Shown piece by piece: positions 16,131-25,137 of a stretch of 64,000 bases of DNA. The notes beneath the pieces are model-generated. The model worked only from the letters and a program-made list of their open reading frames with translations, was not told the DNA's origin and ran no database searches. Numbering within the stretch: position 1 is the first letter of the stretch; every line of letters starts with the position of its first letter. Origin of the DNA: JADCGM01 sp943370355. Its GTDB lineage: Bacteria; Pseudomonadota; Alphaproteobacteria; Sphingomonadales; Sphingomonadaceae. Position numbers and translations under genes: made by a program. Location of the stretch: positions 1 through 64,000 of the forward strand of contig CALRQP020000004.1 in assembly GCA_943370355.1 (NCBI GenBank). The letters run 5' to 3'.

Positions 16131-18377
16131 CTATCCTTGCCGGGCCGCGAAGGCGAGCGAGGGCTCGGCCGCGTCCGGTTCACTATGCTGGGGTTCGCTA
16201 GCGTTGAGATCGAAATACATGCGCACGACGGTGCCGCCGCCTGGCGCGTCGCCGAGCTCCAGCGTGCCGCCATGTTCCTCGACGATCTTCTTGACGATCG
16301 CGAGGCCGAGCCCGGTGCCGCGCGCGCGCGTCGTGACATAGGGTTCGGTGATGCGGTCGCGGTTCTCGGTCGGCAGGCCGACGCCATTGTCGGTCACGGC
16401 AATTTCGAGCCGGTCACCGATGACGTGAGCGCTCAGGCAGATGTGACCCTGCTCGGACAATTCCGGGCGCGCTGCAACGGCTTCGGCGGCGTTTTTCAGC
16501 AGATTGGTCAGCGCCTGCGCGAGCTGCCGGCGGTCGCAGACCAGCGGCGGCAGTTCGGCAGGTGCATTGAGCTCGAAACGGATCGTCGGGTCGCCGACCT
16601 CGTGCAGAAATAGCGCCTGTTTGATGATCTCGAGAATCGGCTCGGACCGGAACTCGGGCTTCGGCATGCGCGCGAAGGAGGAAAATTCGTCGACCATGCG
16701 CCGCAGGTCGCCGACCTGGCGCACAATCGTGCTGGTCAGCGCCGCGAAGGTCTCGGGATCCTCGCTGATCTGCTTGGCATATTTGCGCTGCAGCCGCTCG
16801 GCGGACAGCTGGATCGGCGTCAGCGGGTTTTTGATCTCATGCGCAATGCGGCGCGCGACGTCGGACCAGGCCGCGCGGCGCTGATCGGCGAGCTGCTGGC
16901 TGATATCGTCGAAGGTCACGACGAAGCCATTCTCGTCGCCCGCCATCTGAACCGCCAGCGTCTGGGTATCGGTGCCCCGGTCGATGACGGCATGGCCGCG
17001 CGCATGGCCGTTGCCGACCGCCTCTTCGAACAGCCCGGTCAGCGCCGGCGCAATGGTCGCGAGCGGCTGACCGGCAAGGTCGGTCGCACGGCCTGCAAGC
17101 AGCTGTGCCGCCGAGCGATTGGCGAGCCGGATGTTGCCGTCGCGTGCCACGGACATGACGCCGGCCGACACGCCGGACAGCACCGCCTCCATGAACTGCC
17201 GCCGCAGGTCGAGCTGGCTGTTCGCGGTGATCAGCGCGGTCTGTTGCGCCTGCAGCTGGGTGGTCATGCGGTTGAAGGCGCGTGCGAGCACGCCGAGTTC
17301 GTCGGGGCTGCCGCGCACCGGCACGCGCGCCGCGAAATCGCCCTCCCCGACCCGCTCGGCGGCTTGCGCCAGCCGGCCGATCGGCGCCACCAGCCGGTTG
17401 GCAAGCCATAGGGCAAACCAGATCGCGGCGGCGAGGATCAGCAACGACACGACGAACAGCACGATGAAGAAGCGCCACTGCAGCCCGCGCGACCGCTCGA
17501 TCAGCGAGCGATAGTCGCTGGCCGCCGTCGCCGCGGTGCGCACCTGCGCCAGCACCTGTGGATCAACCTTGCGGCTGACGTAGAGATAGCGTTCGAGAAA
17601 CGGATCGATACGCACCAGCGCCTCGACGCGGTCGACCGGGCTCGGCAGTACCGCGACATCGCCGGTGCGCGCGCGGTCGACATCGAAGGACAATAGCCTG
17701 TCCTTGATCGGCCGCTTGTCCATGTTGGAACTGGCGAACACCAGATAGCCCGCAGGTGTCGGCGTGAACACCGCAGCCTCGGTCAGGCCGCGATAGATGA
17801 CCTGCAGGTCGAGGTTGGAGCGGAAGTCCTTGCTGTCGATACCGAACTGCTGGGCGTTCGACGCCATATCTGCCGCCATCGGCCGGATATCGCCGATGAT
17901 GCGCTGCTTGTTCTCCTGCACATAGGCCTGCGCGACGCGGTCGGCATTCTCGAGCACGGCCTTGGCGCGGTCGGAGAACCAGAATTGCACGCCGAACTGG
18001 AACAGCAGCACCGCGAAGGCGACGACGAGCAGGGTCGGCACGGTCGCGACTGCCGAGAATAGCGCGACGAGCCGGACGTGCATCCTCGCACCCGCCCTCC
18101 CCTCGCGACGGTTGGTCAGCAGGATCGTCACGCGTCTTACGATGAGCACAGCAAGCGCCATCAGCGGCGCGAGATTGGCCACGACGAGCAGTGTGATCGT
18201 CGCTGGGGAGAATCCGTTGGCCGGGGTGCGTTCGCCGGTCAGTACCGCATAGCTGGCGATGCCGACGACAATCGCCGCGATCGCGAAGCCGATCTCCAAC
18301 CGGGGATAGAAATCGACATGCGACATCCACCGCACGATGCGGCGACGCGTCCGGCGCTTGGGGAGAGGCGGCGTCAT
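16131..18377 (-). CDS. ntrY: Sensor histidine kinase NtrY
   Basis: A 748-residue membrane histidine kinase partnering NtrX. The N-terminal part has several transmembrane helices (about residues 22-45, 55-80 and 90-115), a periplasmic region, and another helix near 290 (FFIVLFVVSLLILAAAIW), followed by HAMP and PAS domains. The H-box is RRIAHEIKNPLTPIQLSAER, and the ATPase part has NLLKNAAEAV, TDNGVGLP and GTGLGLAIVKK. I start at ATG 18377 (MTPPLPKRR). The frame runs open well beyond it but only through ntrC in another frame. Family knowledge links NtrYX to nitrogen, oxygen and envelope responses. Confidence 0.93.
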   Translation of the reverse strand: MTPPLPKRRTRRRIVRWMSHVDFYPRLEIGFAIAAIVVGIASYAVLTGERTPANGFSPATITLLVVANLAPLMALAVLIVRRVTILLTNRREGRAGARMHVRLVALFSAVATVPTLLVVAFAVLLFQFGVQFWFSDRAKAVLENADRVAQAYVQENKQRIIGDIRPMAADMASNAQQFGIDSKDFRSNLDLQVIYRGLTEAAVFTPTPAGYLVFASSNMDKRPIKDRLLSFDVDRARTGDVAVLPSPVDRVEALVRIDPFLERYLYVSRKVDPQVLAQVRTAATAASDYRSLIERSRGLQWRFFIVLFVVSLLILAAAIWFALWLANRLVAPIGRLAQAAERVGEGDFAARVPVRGSPDELGVLARAFNRMTTQLQAQQTALITANSQLDLRRQFMEAVLSGVSAGVMSVARDGNIRLANRSAAQLLAGRATDLAGQPLATIAPALTGLFEEAVGNGHARGHAVIDRGTDTQTLAVQMAGDENGFVVTFDDISQQLADQRRAAWSDVARRIAHEIKNPLTPIQLSAERLQRKYAKQISEDPETFAALTSTIVRQVGDLRRMVDEFSSFARMPKPEFRSEPILEIIKQALFLHEVGDPTIRFELNAPAELPPLVCDRRQLAQALTNLLKNAAEAVAARPELSEQGHICLSAHVIGDRLEIAVTDNGVGLPTENRDRITEPYVTTRARGTGLGLAIVKKIVEEHGGTLELGDAPGGGTVVRMYFDLNASEPQHSEPDAAEPSLAFAARQG

Positions 18378-18445
18378 GTTGGTGTGTCTATCATGCAACC
18401 GTGGCGCAGATAACACAATGTTACCGAAGTGCGACTCGTCGTCCG

Positions 18446-19903
18446 TTACCGCTCGATCCGCCGCCAGCTGGCCGGGTCGAGGTCGAGGTCGGTGAGCTTC
18501 TTGCGGAGCGTGTTCCGATTGATACCGAGCAGCTTCGCGGCGCGGATCTGGTTGCCGCGCGTGGCGGCCAGCGTCATCGCCAGCAGCGGCCGCTCCATTT
18601 CGGCGAGGATCCGGTCGTAGAGGCCGTCCGGCGGCAGGCCATCGTCGAAGGCTGCGAAATAGCGACCGAGGTGAGACTCGATCGAGGACGCCAGCCCGCC
18701 ACTCGCGTCGCTCGAAGGGGCCATGGCTGATGGCCGCCCTTCGCGCAGCGCCTCGGCCATCGTCGTCGCGGTGATCGTCTCCTCGCGCGCCAGGGCCGCG
18801 ACACGCCGCATGAGATTCTCGAGCTCGCGGACATTGCCCGGCCAGCCATAGCCGCGCATCCATTCGATTGCTGAGGCGTCGAGCGCTTTGCTCGGCAAGC
18901 CTTCTGCTGCGGCGCACCCGAGGAAATGCCGCGCCAGTTCCGCCAAATCCTCGAGCCGCGCCCGCAGCGGTGGCAGCCGCACCGGCACGACGTTCAGCCG
19001 GTAGAACAGATCCTCGCGAAATCCTCCAGCATCGACAAGGCGGCGCAGATCCTTGTTGGTCGCGACGATGATACGCACGTCGGCGCGAATCGTGCGGGTG
19101 CCACCGATCGTCGTGAACTCGCCCGACTGGAGAACGCGCAGCAGCCGGGTCTGCGCATCCATCGGCATGTCGCCGATTTCGTCGAGGAACAACGTCCCGC
19201 CCTGCGCCTGTTCGAACTTGCCGGCCGAGCGTGCCGCGGCACCGGTGAAGGCGCCGCGCTCATGCCCGAACAACTCGGTTTCGATGAGCTCGCGCGGGAT
19301 CGCGGCCATGTTGATCGCGATGAAGGGCCCGGTCCGCCGCTGCCCGAGATCGTGCACAGCACGCGCGACAAGTTCCTTGCCCGTGCCGGATTCGCCGAGA
19401 ATCATTACGGTCAGGTCGGTCGGTACGACACGGGCGATGGTGCGATAGACCTCCTGCATCGGCGGCGAGCGGCCGATGAGAGGAAGCTGCTCGACGGGCG
19501 CAGCAGGCTGACCGCCCTGCCCCAGCCCCGACCGAGCTTTCTCGATTGCACTGGCAACAACGCGGGTCAGTTCGTTAATATCAAACGGCTTCGGCAGATA
19601 TTCGAACGCGCCCTGCTCGGTCGCCCGAACCGCTGTCGCCAGCGTATTTTGCGCGCTGATCACGATCACCGGCAGTCCCGGACGCTTCGCAAGCAGGCGC
19701 GGGATTGCATCGAGCCCATCGGCGTCGGGCAGCACCACATCGGTGATCACGACATCGCCATGCCCATCCTCGACGAGCTTCCACAGGCCGCCGACGCTGT
19801 CGGTGGTGCGCACCTCATGGCCGGCGCGGGTCAGCGCCTGCCGCAGCACGGTGCGGATCGCCGTATCGTCATCGCAGATCAGGATGGTGGCGGGCGTGGT
19901 CAT
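18446..19903 (-). CDS. ntrC: Nitrogen regulation response regulator NtrC
   Basis: A 485-residue sigma-54 activator. The receiver has Asp55 in VVITDVVLPD. The AAA+ domain carries Walker A GESGTGKE, an intact GAFTGA loop (FGHERGAFTGAAARSAG) and GTLFLDEIGDMP. The C-terminal Fis-type HTH is IRAAKLLGINRNTLRKK. It would turn on nitrogen-assimilation genes when phosphorylated by NtrB. Its start overlaps the ntrB stop as ATGA. The 68 bases between it and ntrY may hold a separate promoter for ntrYX. Confidence 0.96.
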   Translation of the reverse strand: MTTPATILICDDDTAIRTVLRQALTRAGHEVRTTDSVGGLWKLVEDGHGDVVITDVVLPDADGLDAIPRLLAKRPGLPVIVISAQNTLATAVRATEQGAFEYLPKPFDINELTRVVASAIEKARSGLGQGGQPAAPVEQLPLIGRSPPMQEVYRTIARVVPTDLTVMILGESGTGKELVARAVHDLGQRRTGPFIAINMAAIPRELIETELFGHERGAFTGAAARSAGKFEQAQGGTLFLDEIGDMPMDAQTRLLRVLQSGEFTTIGGTRTIRADVRIIVATNKDLRRLVDAGGFREDLFYRLNVVPVRLPPLRARLEDLAELARHFLGCAAAEGLPSKALDASAIEWMRGYGWPGNVRELENLMRRVAALAREETITATTMAEALREGRPSAMAPSSDASGGLASSIESHLGRYFAAFDDGLPPDGLYDRILAEMERPLLAMTLAATRGNQIRAAKLLGINRNTLRKKLTDLDLDPASWRRIER

Positions 19904-21009
19904 GGGAGGGGTCCGCCGTGGGTCGGGAGAAGGACGCGCAGGATTGTGCGCGGCGGCGAATCCTGCCGATCATATTCGACGATGCCGCCATGCTCGCCGA
20001 CGATCTTCGCGACGAGTGCCAGTCCCAGCCCGCCGCCGCCCCGCTTGGTCGTCACGAACGGTTCGAACAGATGTCGCTCCAGGTCAGCGGGTGCTCCGGG
20101 GCCGGTATCGACAACGGTCACTTCGATCGGCACCGAGACCCGGCGCCCGCCGCCGGCAACGCCAACGCGCAGGCCCTGCCGGTAGGCCGTCGTCATCAGG
20201 ATTTCACCGCCGTTCGCAACGGCTTCCGAGGCATTCTTCAACAGGTTCAGGAACACCTGTACGAGCGCGTCGCGATTGCCCGACACGGGGGGCAGCGACG
20301 GGTCGTAGCGCTCGCGGATCTTGATACCCTTGGCAAAGCCCTGATCGGCGACGCGGCGGACATGGCCGAGGATCGCATGAATGTTCAGCGGCCCCCGCTC
20401 CAATGGCCGTGTGTCGGTAAAGCTCTCCATCCGGTCGACGAGCGCTTTAATCCGGTCGACTTCAATGCAGATCAGGTCAGTCAGCTCGCGGCCTTCCTCG
20501 TCACTGGTCTGGGCGAGCAGTTGCGCCGCGCCGCGGATGCCCGACAGCGGGTTCTTGATCTCATGGGCCAGCATTGCCGCGACGCCAACCGCCGAGCGCG
20601 CCGCGCCCTGATGTTCGACCTGCCGCTCGACCATCGAGGCGACGCTGCGCGACTGCACCGTTGCGATGAGCCAGCCCGGCGCATCGGGGATCGGCGCGAG
20701 CAGCAGGTCTACGCGCAGCTTGACCCAGCCGGGCACCGCCAGTTCGATGTCATAGACCGCATAATTGCCCTGCGCCGCGCGCGCATCGGCAAGGATCCCG
20801 CGCAGCGGGCTGTCCGAACTGAGCAGCGCGTCCCAGCCGCGCTCGCGCAACACCGCCTGCGAGACGTTGAAGAAACTCTCCGCGGCCATATTCGCCGAAG
20901 CGATCCCGCCATGCGGATCGACGAGCAGCATCGGCGTCGGCAGCGCCGCGATGACATCGGCAGGAGTCGGGTCGGTCGGGCGAGGCGCGCGCAGCGGCGT
21001 CGCGATCAC
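19900..21009 (-). CDS. ntrB: Nitrogen-sensing histidine kinase NtrB
   Basis: A 369-residue soluble kinase/phosphatase acting on NtrC and normally controlled by PII protein. A PAS domain occupies about residues 20-125. The H-box is MLAHEIKNPLSGIRGAAQLL (His149). ATPase motifs are NLLKNASEAV, VVDTGPG and GGGGLGLALVAKI. No membrane segment is visible. The gene overlaps dusB upstream and ntrC downstream by four bases each, so the three are one translationally coupled unit. Confidence 0.95.
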   Translation of the reverse strand: MIATPLRAPRPTDPTPADVIAALPTPMLLVDPHGGIASANMAAESFFNVSQAVLRERGWDALLSSDSPLRGILADARAAQGNYAVYDIELAVPGWVKLRVDLLLAPIPDAPGWLIATVQSRSVASMVERQVEHQGAARSAVGVAAMLAHEIKNPLSGIRGAAQLLAQTSDEEGRELTDLICIEVDRIKALVDRMESFTDTRPLERGPLNIHAILGHVRRVADQGFAKGIKIRERYDPSLPPVSGNRDALVQVFLNLLKNASEAVANGGEILMTTAYRQGLRVGVAGGGRRVSVPIEVTVVDTGPGAPADLERHLFEPFVTTKRGGGGLGLALVAKIVGEHGGIVEYDRQDSPPRTILRVLLPTHGGPLP

Positions 21010-22004
21010 GCGGCAGCCCGCATCAGCCAGGGCGCGTAGAATTCGGCGATCATCGCCTTGACCTTCGCGGGCTGGTCCTCGGCGTTGACGCGGTTGCGGA
21101 ACTCCGCCGACGACGGCAGGCCCTTGGTGTACCAGCCGAGATGTTTGCGGAACAATTGCGTGCCGGTCACAATGCCATAATGATCGAGCATCTCGTCATA
21201 ATGACCGGTAATCACGGCATATTGCTCGTCGATTGACGGGTCAGCGACCCGCTCGCCATGCGACAGCCAGCGCATCGCCTGCCCGAGCAGCCACGGCTTG
21301 CCGTAAGCACCGCGCCCGATCATCACCGCGTCCGCGCCCGATTGTTCGAGTGCAGAATCGACGTCGCCCAGCGAGCAGATGTCGCCATTGACGACGACGG
21401 GCAGCGACACCGCGTCCTTGACGCTGCGGATGAACGCCCAGTCCGCCTGTCCGCTGTACAGCTGGCAGCGCGTGCGGCCGTGGACGGTGATCATCTTGAC
21501 CCCGAGATCTTCGGCAATGCGCGCCAGTTCGGGCGCGTTGAGGCTCGCATGATCCCAGCCCATGCGCATCTTGAGCGTGACTGGCAGGTCGACTGCCTTG
21601 ACCGTCGCTTCAATGAGCGACGCGGCGAGCTTCAGGTCGCGCATCAGCGCCGATCCGGCATGACCGTTGACGACCTTTTTGACCGGGCAACCCATGTTGA
21701 TGTCGATGATAGCGGCGCCGAGGTCGGCCGACAGCTTGGCTGCTTCCGCCATCACGCCGGGCTCGCAGCCCGCGAGCTGCATCGACACCGGCTCCTCGAT
21801 CGGATCCCAGGCTGCCTTCTGCAGCGACTGCCGCGTCTCGCGCACCATCGCCTGGCTCGCAATCATCTCGCCGACCGTCAGCCCCGCGCCATAGCGTTTG
21901 ACGATCCGCCGGAACGGCAGATCGGTGACGCCCGTCATCGGCGCGAGGATCACCGGCTGCTCGATGACGAGCGGTCCGATGTGGATGGGCGACAGTCTGG
22001 GCAC
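21006..22004 (-). CDS. dusB: tRNA-dihydrouridine synthase B (NifR3)
   Basis: A 332-residue FMN enzyme that reduces specific uridines in tRNA. Signature stretches: LAPMTGVTDLPFRR at the N-terminus, the catalytic-cysteine region DINMGCPVKKVVNGHAGSAL, KMRMGWDH, TVHGRTRCQLYSG and the FMN-phosphate site VMIGRGAYGKPWL. It is first in the dusB-ntrB-ntrC unit, the classical nifR3-ntrBC order of alphaproteobacteria. It is divergent from ispDF, with about 86 bases of shared promoter space. Confidence 0.96.
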   Translation of the reverse strand: MPRLSPIHIGPLVIEQPVILAPMTGVTDLPFRRIVKRYGAGLTVGEMIASQAMVRETRQSLQKAAWDPIEEPVSMQLAGCEPGVMAEAAKLSADLGAAIIDINMGCPVKKVVNGHAGSALMRDLKLAASLIEATVKAVDLPVTLKMRMGWDHASLNAPELARIAEDLGVKMITVHGRTRCQLYSGQADWAFIRSVKDAVSLPVVVNGDICSLGDVDSALEQSGADAVMIGRGAYGKPWLLGQAMRWLSHGERVADPSIDEQYAVITGHYDEMLDHYGIVTGTQLFRKHLGWYTKGLPSSAEFRNRVNAEDQPAKVKAMIAEFYAPWLMRAAA

Positions 22005-22090
22005 GTCGATAATCTGCCTAAAAAAGTGGCGGCTGCGATAGCGGTATTCGCCCTGTTCGGCAAGGCGGCGGCGCGCTATGCCGCAACGCG

Positions 22091-23233
22091 ATGGACCGCC
22101 CGCGCACCCTCGCCCTGATCCTTGCTGCCGGCAGCGGGCAACGGGCGGGCGGCGAGGTGCCGAAGCAATACCGCCCCCTGAATGGCCTCAAAAATGCGCT
22201 GGAACGCTCTCTGGACGCGTTTTGTTCTCATGCCGACGTTCACAGTGTAAAAGTCGTTTCGACGCCTGGAGGCCCCTCTGAGGCGATTTTAGAGGCATAT
22301 GGTCTCGGGGCACCGATTCCCGGCGGCGCGACGCGGCAGGAATCGGCGCGCGCGGGCCTGGAAGCCGCCTCCGGCTTCGACCGCGTCATGATCCACGACG
22401 CCGCTCGCCCGTTCGTGACACATGCTGTCATCGACCGCGTTCTCGCTGCACTCGATAGCCATGACGGCGCGATACCGGCCCTGCCCGTGACTGACAGCCT
22501 GCGACGCGGCGGCGACACCGTCGAAGGCGAAATCGACCGCGCGAACCTCTGGCGGGTGCAGACCCCGCAGGGGTTCCGCTTTGACGCCATCCTCGCCGCG
22601 CATCGCACCGCCGCGCCGGGCGCGACCGACGATGCCGAGGTTCTGCGCGCAGCAGGCCGCAGCGTCGCGATCGTCGAAGGCGACGAGGCCAATTTCAAGT
22701 TGACGACTGCCGCCGATTTCGCGCGTGCTGAAGCGATGCTCGCCGCCGCCATGATCTCGCGCACCGCCAGCGGCTATGACGTCCACCGCTTCGGGCCGGG
22801 CGACCATATCTGGCTGTGCGGGGTGCAGGTGCCGCACAGCCATGGCCTGATCGGCCACTCCGACGCCGACGCCGGCCTGCATGCGCTGACCGACGCACTC
22901 CTCGGCTGCATCGGCGCGGGCGACATCGGTCAGCATTTCCCGCCGAGCGACCCGAAATGGCGTGGCGCGTCGTCCGACCGCTTCCTCGTCCATGCCCGCG
23001 ACCTGATCCTCGCAGGTGGCGGCGTCATCGATCATGTCGATGTCACACTGATCTGCGAACGTCCGAAAGTCGGGCCGTACCGCGAGGCGATGCGCGCGCG
23101 GATCGCCGAACTGCTCGCGGTATCGGTCACGTCGGTCAGCGTCAAAGCGACAACGACCGAAGGACTCGGCTTTACGGGGCGCAGCGAAGGACTGGCTGCG
23201 CAGGCGATGGCGACGGTAAGGATGCCACGATGA
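22091..23233 (+). CDS. ispDF: Bifunctional IspD/IspF isoprenoid (MEP) pathway enzyme
   Basis: A 380-residue fusion covering two non-consecutive MEP-pathway steps. Residues 1-220 are IspD, the CDP-methylerythritol synthase (LILAAGSGQRAGGEVPKQY, GGATRQESA, IHDAARPFV, WRVQTPQGF). Residues 223-380 are IspF, the MECDP synthase (SGYDVHRFGPGDH, the zinc site HSDADAGLHALTDALLG, GDIGQHFPPSD, VKATTTEGLGFTGR). Fusions are common in alphaproteobacteria. A stretch of about 120 bases near 22190-22310 is noticeably AT-richer than the rest and encodes a weakly conserved part of IspD. The stop overlaps the next start as ATGA. Confidence 0.96.
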   Translation: MDRPRTLALILAAGSGQRAGGEVPKQYRPLNGLKNALERSLDAFCSHADVHSVKVVSTPGGPSEAILEAYGLGAPIPGGATRQESARAGLEAASGFDRVMIHDAARPFVTHAVIDRVLAALDSHDGAIPALPVTDSLRRGGDTVEGEIDRANLWRVQTPQGFRFDAILAAHRTAAPGATDDAEVLRAAGRSVAIVEGDEANFKLTTAADFARAEAMLAAAMISRTASGYDVHRFGPGDHIWLCGVQVPHSHGLIGHSDADAGLHALTDALLGCIGAGDIGQHFPPSDPKWRGASSDRFLVHARDLILAGGGVIDHVDVTLICERPKVGPYREAMRARIAELLAVSVTSVSVKATTTEGLGFTGRSEGLAAQAMATVRMPR

Positions 23234-23736
23234 TCTTCGATCCCGATACTATTGAACTGGCAACGCGCGTCCTCGACGCCAATCGCGCTGCCGGACGCAT
23301 GATCGCAACAGCCGAGAGCTGCACGGGTGGGCTCGTCGCCGGCGCGCTGACCGAGATCGCAGGGTCATCCGACGTCGTCGAGCGCGGGTTCGTGACCTAT
23401 TCAAACGAAGCGAAGACCGAGATGCTCGGCGTCGCGCTGGACGTCATCGAAACCTTCGGTGCCGTCTCGGTTGCCGTTGCCTGGGCGATGGCGCAGGGCG
23501 CGCTCCGACATAGCAGAGCCGATGTCGCGGTCGCGATCACCGGTGTCGCAGGCCCCGGCGGCGGCTCGGCGGAAAAGCCGGTCGGCACCGTGGTCTTTGC
23601 CCGCGCCGAACGCGGCGGCGATCCGAAGAAGATCGTCGCCGACATCAAACAATTCGGCGACCTCGGCCGCAGCGAAATCCGGCGTCAGGCGGTCAGATGC
23701 GCCTTGGAGCTGCTGCTGCCGGAGGGCGCGCCGTAA
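23230..23736 (+). CDS. CinA-family nicotinamide-nucleotide amidohydrolase (PncC-like)
   Basis: A 168-residue single-domain CinA C-terminal protein. Motifs are TAESCTGGLVAGALTEIAGSS, GFVTYSNEAKTEMLGV, AVAITGVAGPGGGS and KPVGTVVFA. This domain deamidates NMN to nicotinate mononucleotide in NAD salvage. The N-terminal MoCF-like half of full-length CinA is absent, as in the PncC type. Start ATG 23230 overlaps the ispDF stop; the frame is open upstream only because it shadows ispF. The last 52 bases overlap the opposing COQ10-like gene. Confidence 0.92.
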   Translation: MIFDPDTIELATRVLDANRAAGRMIATAESCTGGLVAGALTEIAGSSDVVERGFVTYSNEAKTEMLGVALDVIETFGAVSVAVAWAMAQGALRHSRADVAVAITGVAGPGGGSAEKPVGTVVFARAERGGDPKKIVADIKQFGDLGRSEIRRQAVRCALELLLPEGAP

Positions 23737-24155
23737 AGCTCCGCCGCCCGCTTCTCGAACGCCCCGACCATGCGGCGCAGCGCTTCGCCGAAGACCGAGC
23801 CGGCGAGGCTTTCGAACACCCGGTTGCGGAATTCGAAATCGACGCTGAAATCGACAACCGTCCCCTGCCCGTCCGGTGTGAACTTCCAGTCGTTCTTCAG
23901 GAATTTGAGCGGGCCCTCGACATAGTCGACATGGATATGGTGGGGCCGCTCGAGCGTCACCCGGCTGCTGAAGGTTTCGCGCAGCATCTTGAAGCCGACG
24001 ATGACGTCGGCGACGAGCAGCGTATCGCTCTTCGACCGGATGCGCGTGCCGATCACCCAGGGCAGGAACTGCTGGTAGCGGCCGACATCGGCGACGAGGT
24101 CGAACAATTGCTCCGGCGTATATCCCAGCCGCCGCGTCTCGGCGTGGCGCGGCAT
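23685..24155 (-). CDS. COQ10/RatA-type START-domain protein
   Basis: A 156-residue SRPBCC/START-domain protein. YTPEQLFDLVADVGRYQQFLPWV at the N-terminus and FEFRNRVFESLAGSVFGEALRRM at the C-terminus are the family landmarks. In alphaproteobacteria such proteins are COQ10 homologues thought to bind ubiquinone; they are also annotated as RatA toxins after the E. coli homologue, which I would not assume here. Start ATG 24155 overlaps the lipA stop as TGATG, so the two are coupled. Its 3' end overlaps the pncC-like gene by 52 bases on the other strand. Confidence 0.9.
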   Translation of the reverse strand: MPRHAETRRLGYTPEQLFDLVADVGRYQQFLPWVIGTRIRSKSDTLLVADVIVGFKMLRETFSSRVTLERPHHIHVDYVEGPLKFLKNDWKFTPDGQGTVVDFSVDFEFRNRVFESLAGSVFGEALRRMVGAFEKRAAELYGAPSGSSSSKAHLTA

Positions 24156-25063
24156 CAAGCGGCGGCTTTGGCCATCCGGGCCTGACGCATGCGTTCGAAA
24201 TCGGCACCGGCATGATAGCTCGACCGGGTCAGCGGTGTCGCGGCGACGAGCAGGAAGCCCTTGGCCTTGGCGATCGACGCATAGGCGCGGAAGGTTTCGG
24301 GCGGCACGAACTCCTCGACCTTGGCATGGCGTGGCGTCGGCTGCAGATATTGGCCAACGGTCAGGAAATCGATGTCCGCCGAGCGCATGTCGTCGAACAC
24401 CTGATGCATTTCGAGCCGCTGTTCGCCCAAACCGACCATCAGGCCCGACTTGGTGAAGATCGTCGGGTCGAGCGTCTTGACCTGTTCGAGTAGGCGCAGC
24501 GAATGATAATAGCGCGCGCCGGGCCGGATCGTCGGGTAGAGCCGCGGCACCGTCTCCAGATTGTGGTTATAGACATCGGGCCGTGCATCGACGATCGCCT
24601 CGACCGCCGCCTTCGCCTTGTTGCGGAAGTCGGGGGTCAGGATTTCGATCGTCGTCTTCGGCGCGCGGGCGCGCAGCTCGCGGATGACCTTGACGAACTG
24701 GCTCGCGCCGCCGTCCGGCAAGTCATCGCGATCGACCGAAGTGATGACGATATGTTCGAGGCCGAGTTCGCCCGCCGCTTCGGCGACATGCACGGGCTCG
24801 AGCAGGTCGACGGCCTTCGGCATGCCCGTCTTCACATTGCAGAAGGCGCAAGCCCGCGTGCAGGTGTCGCCGAGGATCATCACCGTCGCATGTTTCTGCG
24901 TCCAGCACTCGCCGATGTTCGGGCAGGCGGCTTCCTCGCAGACGGTGTTGAGGTTCAGCCGCCGCATCAATTTGCGAGTCTCGGCAAAGCCGGTCGAGGT
25001 CGGCGCGCGGACGCGCAACCAGTCGGGCTTGCGGACGCGGATGGCGGGTGCGGTTTCGGACAT
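24155..25063 (-). CDS. lipA: Lipoyl synthase
   Basis: A 302-residue radical-SAM enzyme that inserts two sulfurs into protein-bound octanoate. The auxiliary cluster Cys residues are in CEEAACPNIGECW, the SAM cluster is CTRACAFCNV, and the closing Ser is in PLTRSSYHAG. Start 25063 (MSETAPAIRV) is preferred; the upstream extension lacks conservation. Its product modifies E2 subunits such as the PDH E2 encoded at 3.9 kb. It is followed by the COQ10-like gene and is divergent from the carbonic anhydrase gene. Confidence 0.96.
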   Translation of the reverse strand: MSETAPAIRVRKPDWLRVRAPTSTGFAETRKLMRRLNLNTVCEEAACPNIGECWTQKHATVMILGDTCTRACAFCNVKTGMPKAVDLLEPVHVAEAAGELGLEHIVITSVDRDDLPDGGASQFVKVIRELRARAPKTTIEILTPDFRNKAKAAVEAIVDARPDVYNHNLETVPRLYPTIRPGARYYHSLRLLEQVKTLDPTIFTKSGLMVGLGEQRLEMHQVFDDMRSADIDFLTVGQYLQPTPRHAKVEEFVPPETFRAYASIAKAKGFLLVAATPLTRSSYHAGADFERMRQARMAKAAA

Positions 25064-25137
25064 GGGAGTGCAGATAGCGGTCCGCAGGACGAATGCCAAC
25101 GCTTGCCCGGCGGCACATCAGCCGGTAGCCGGAACAC

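Noticed and set aside
18378..18917. A 180-residue upstream extension of ntrY
   Set aside because: It shadows ntrC in another frame; NtrY-like sequence begins at 18377.
22816..23229. A 138-residue N-terminal extension of the CinA-family gene
   Set aside because: It is an out-of-frame shadow of ispF; the ATGA overlap at 23230 is the natural start.
23685..24155. The RatA toxin label for the START-domain gene as part of a toxin-antitoxin system
   Set aside because: The coupled partner is lipA and the sequence is COQ10-like; no antitoxin gene is adjacent.
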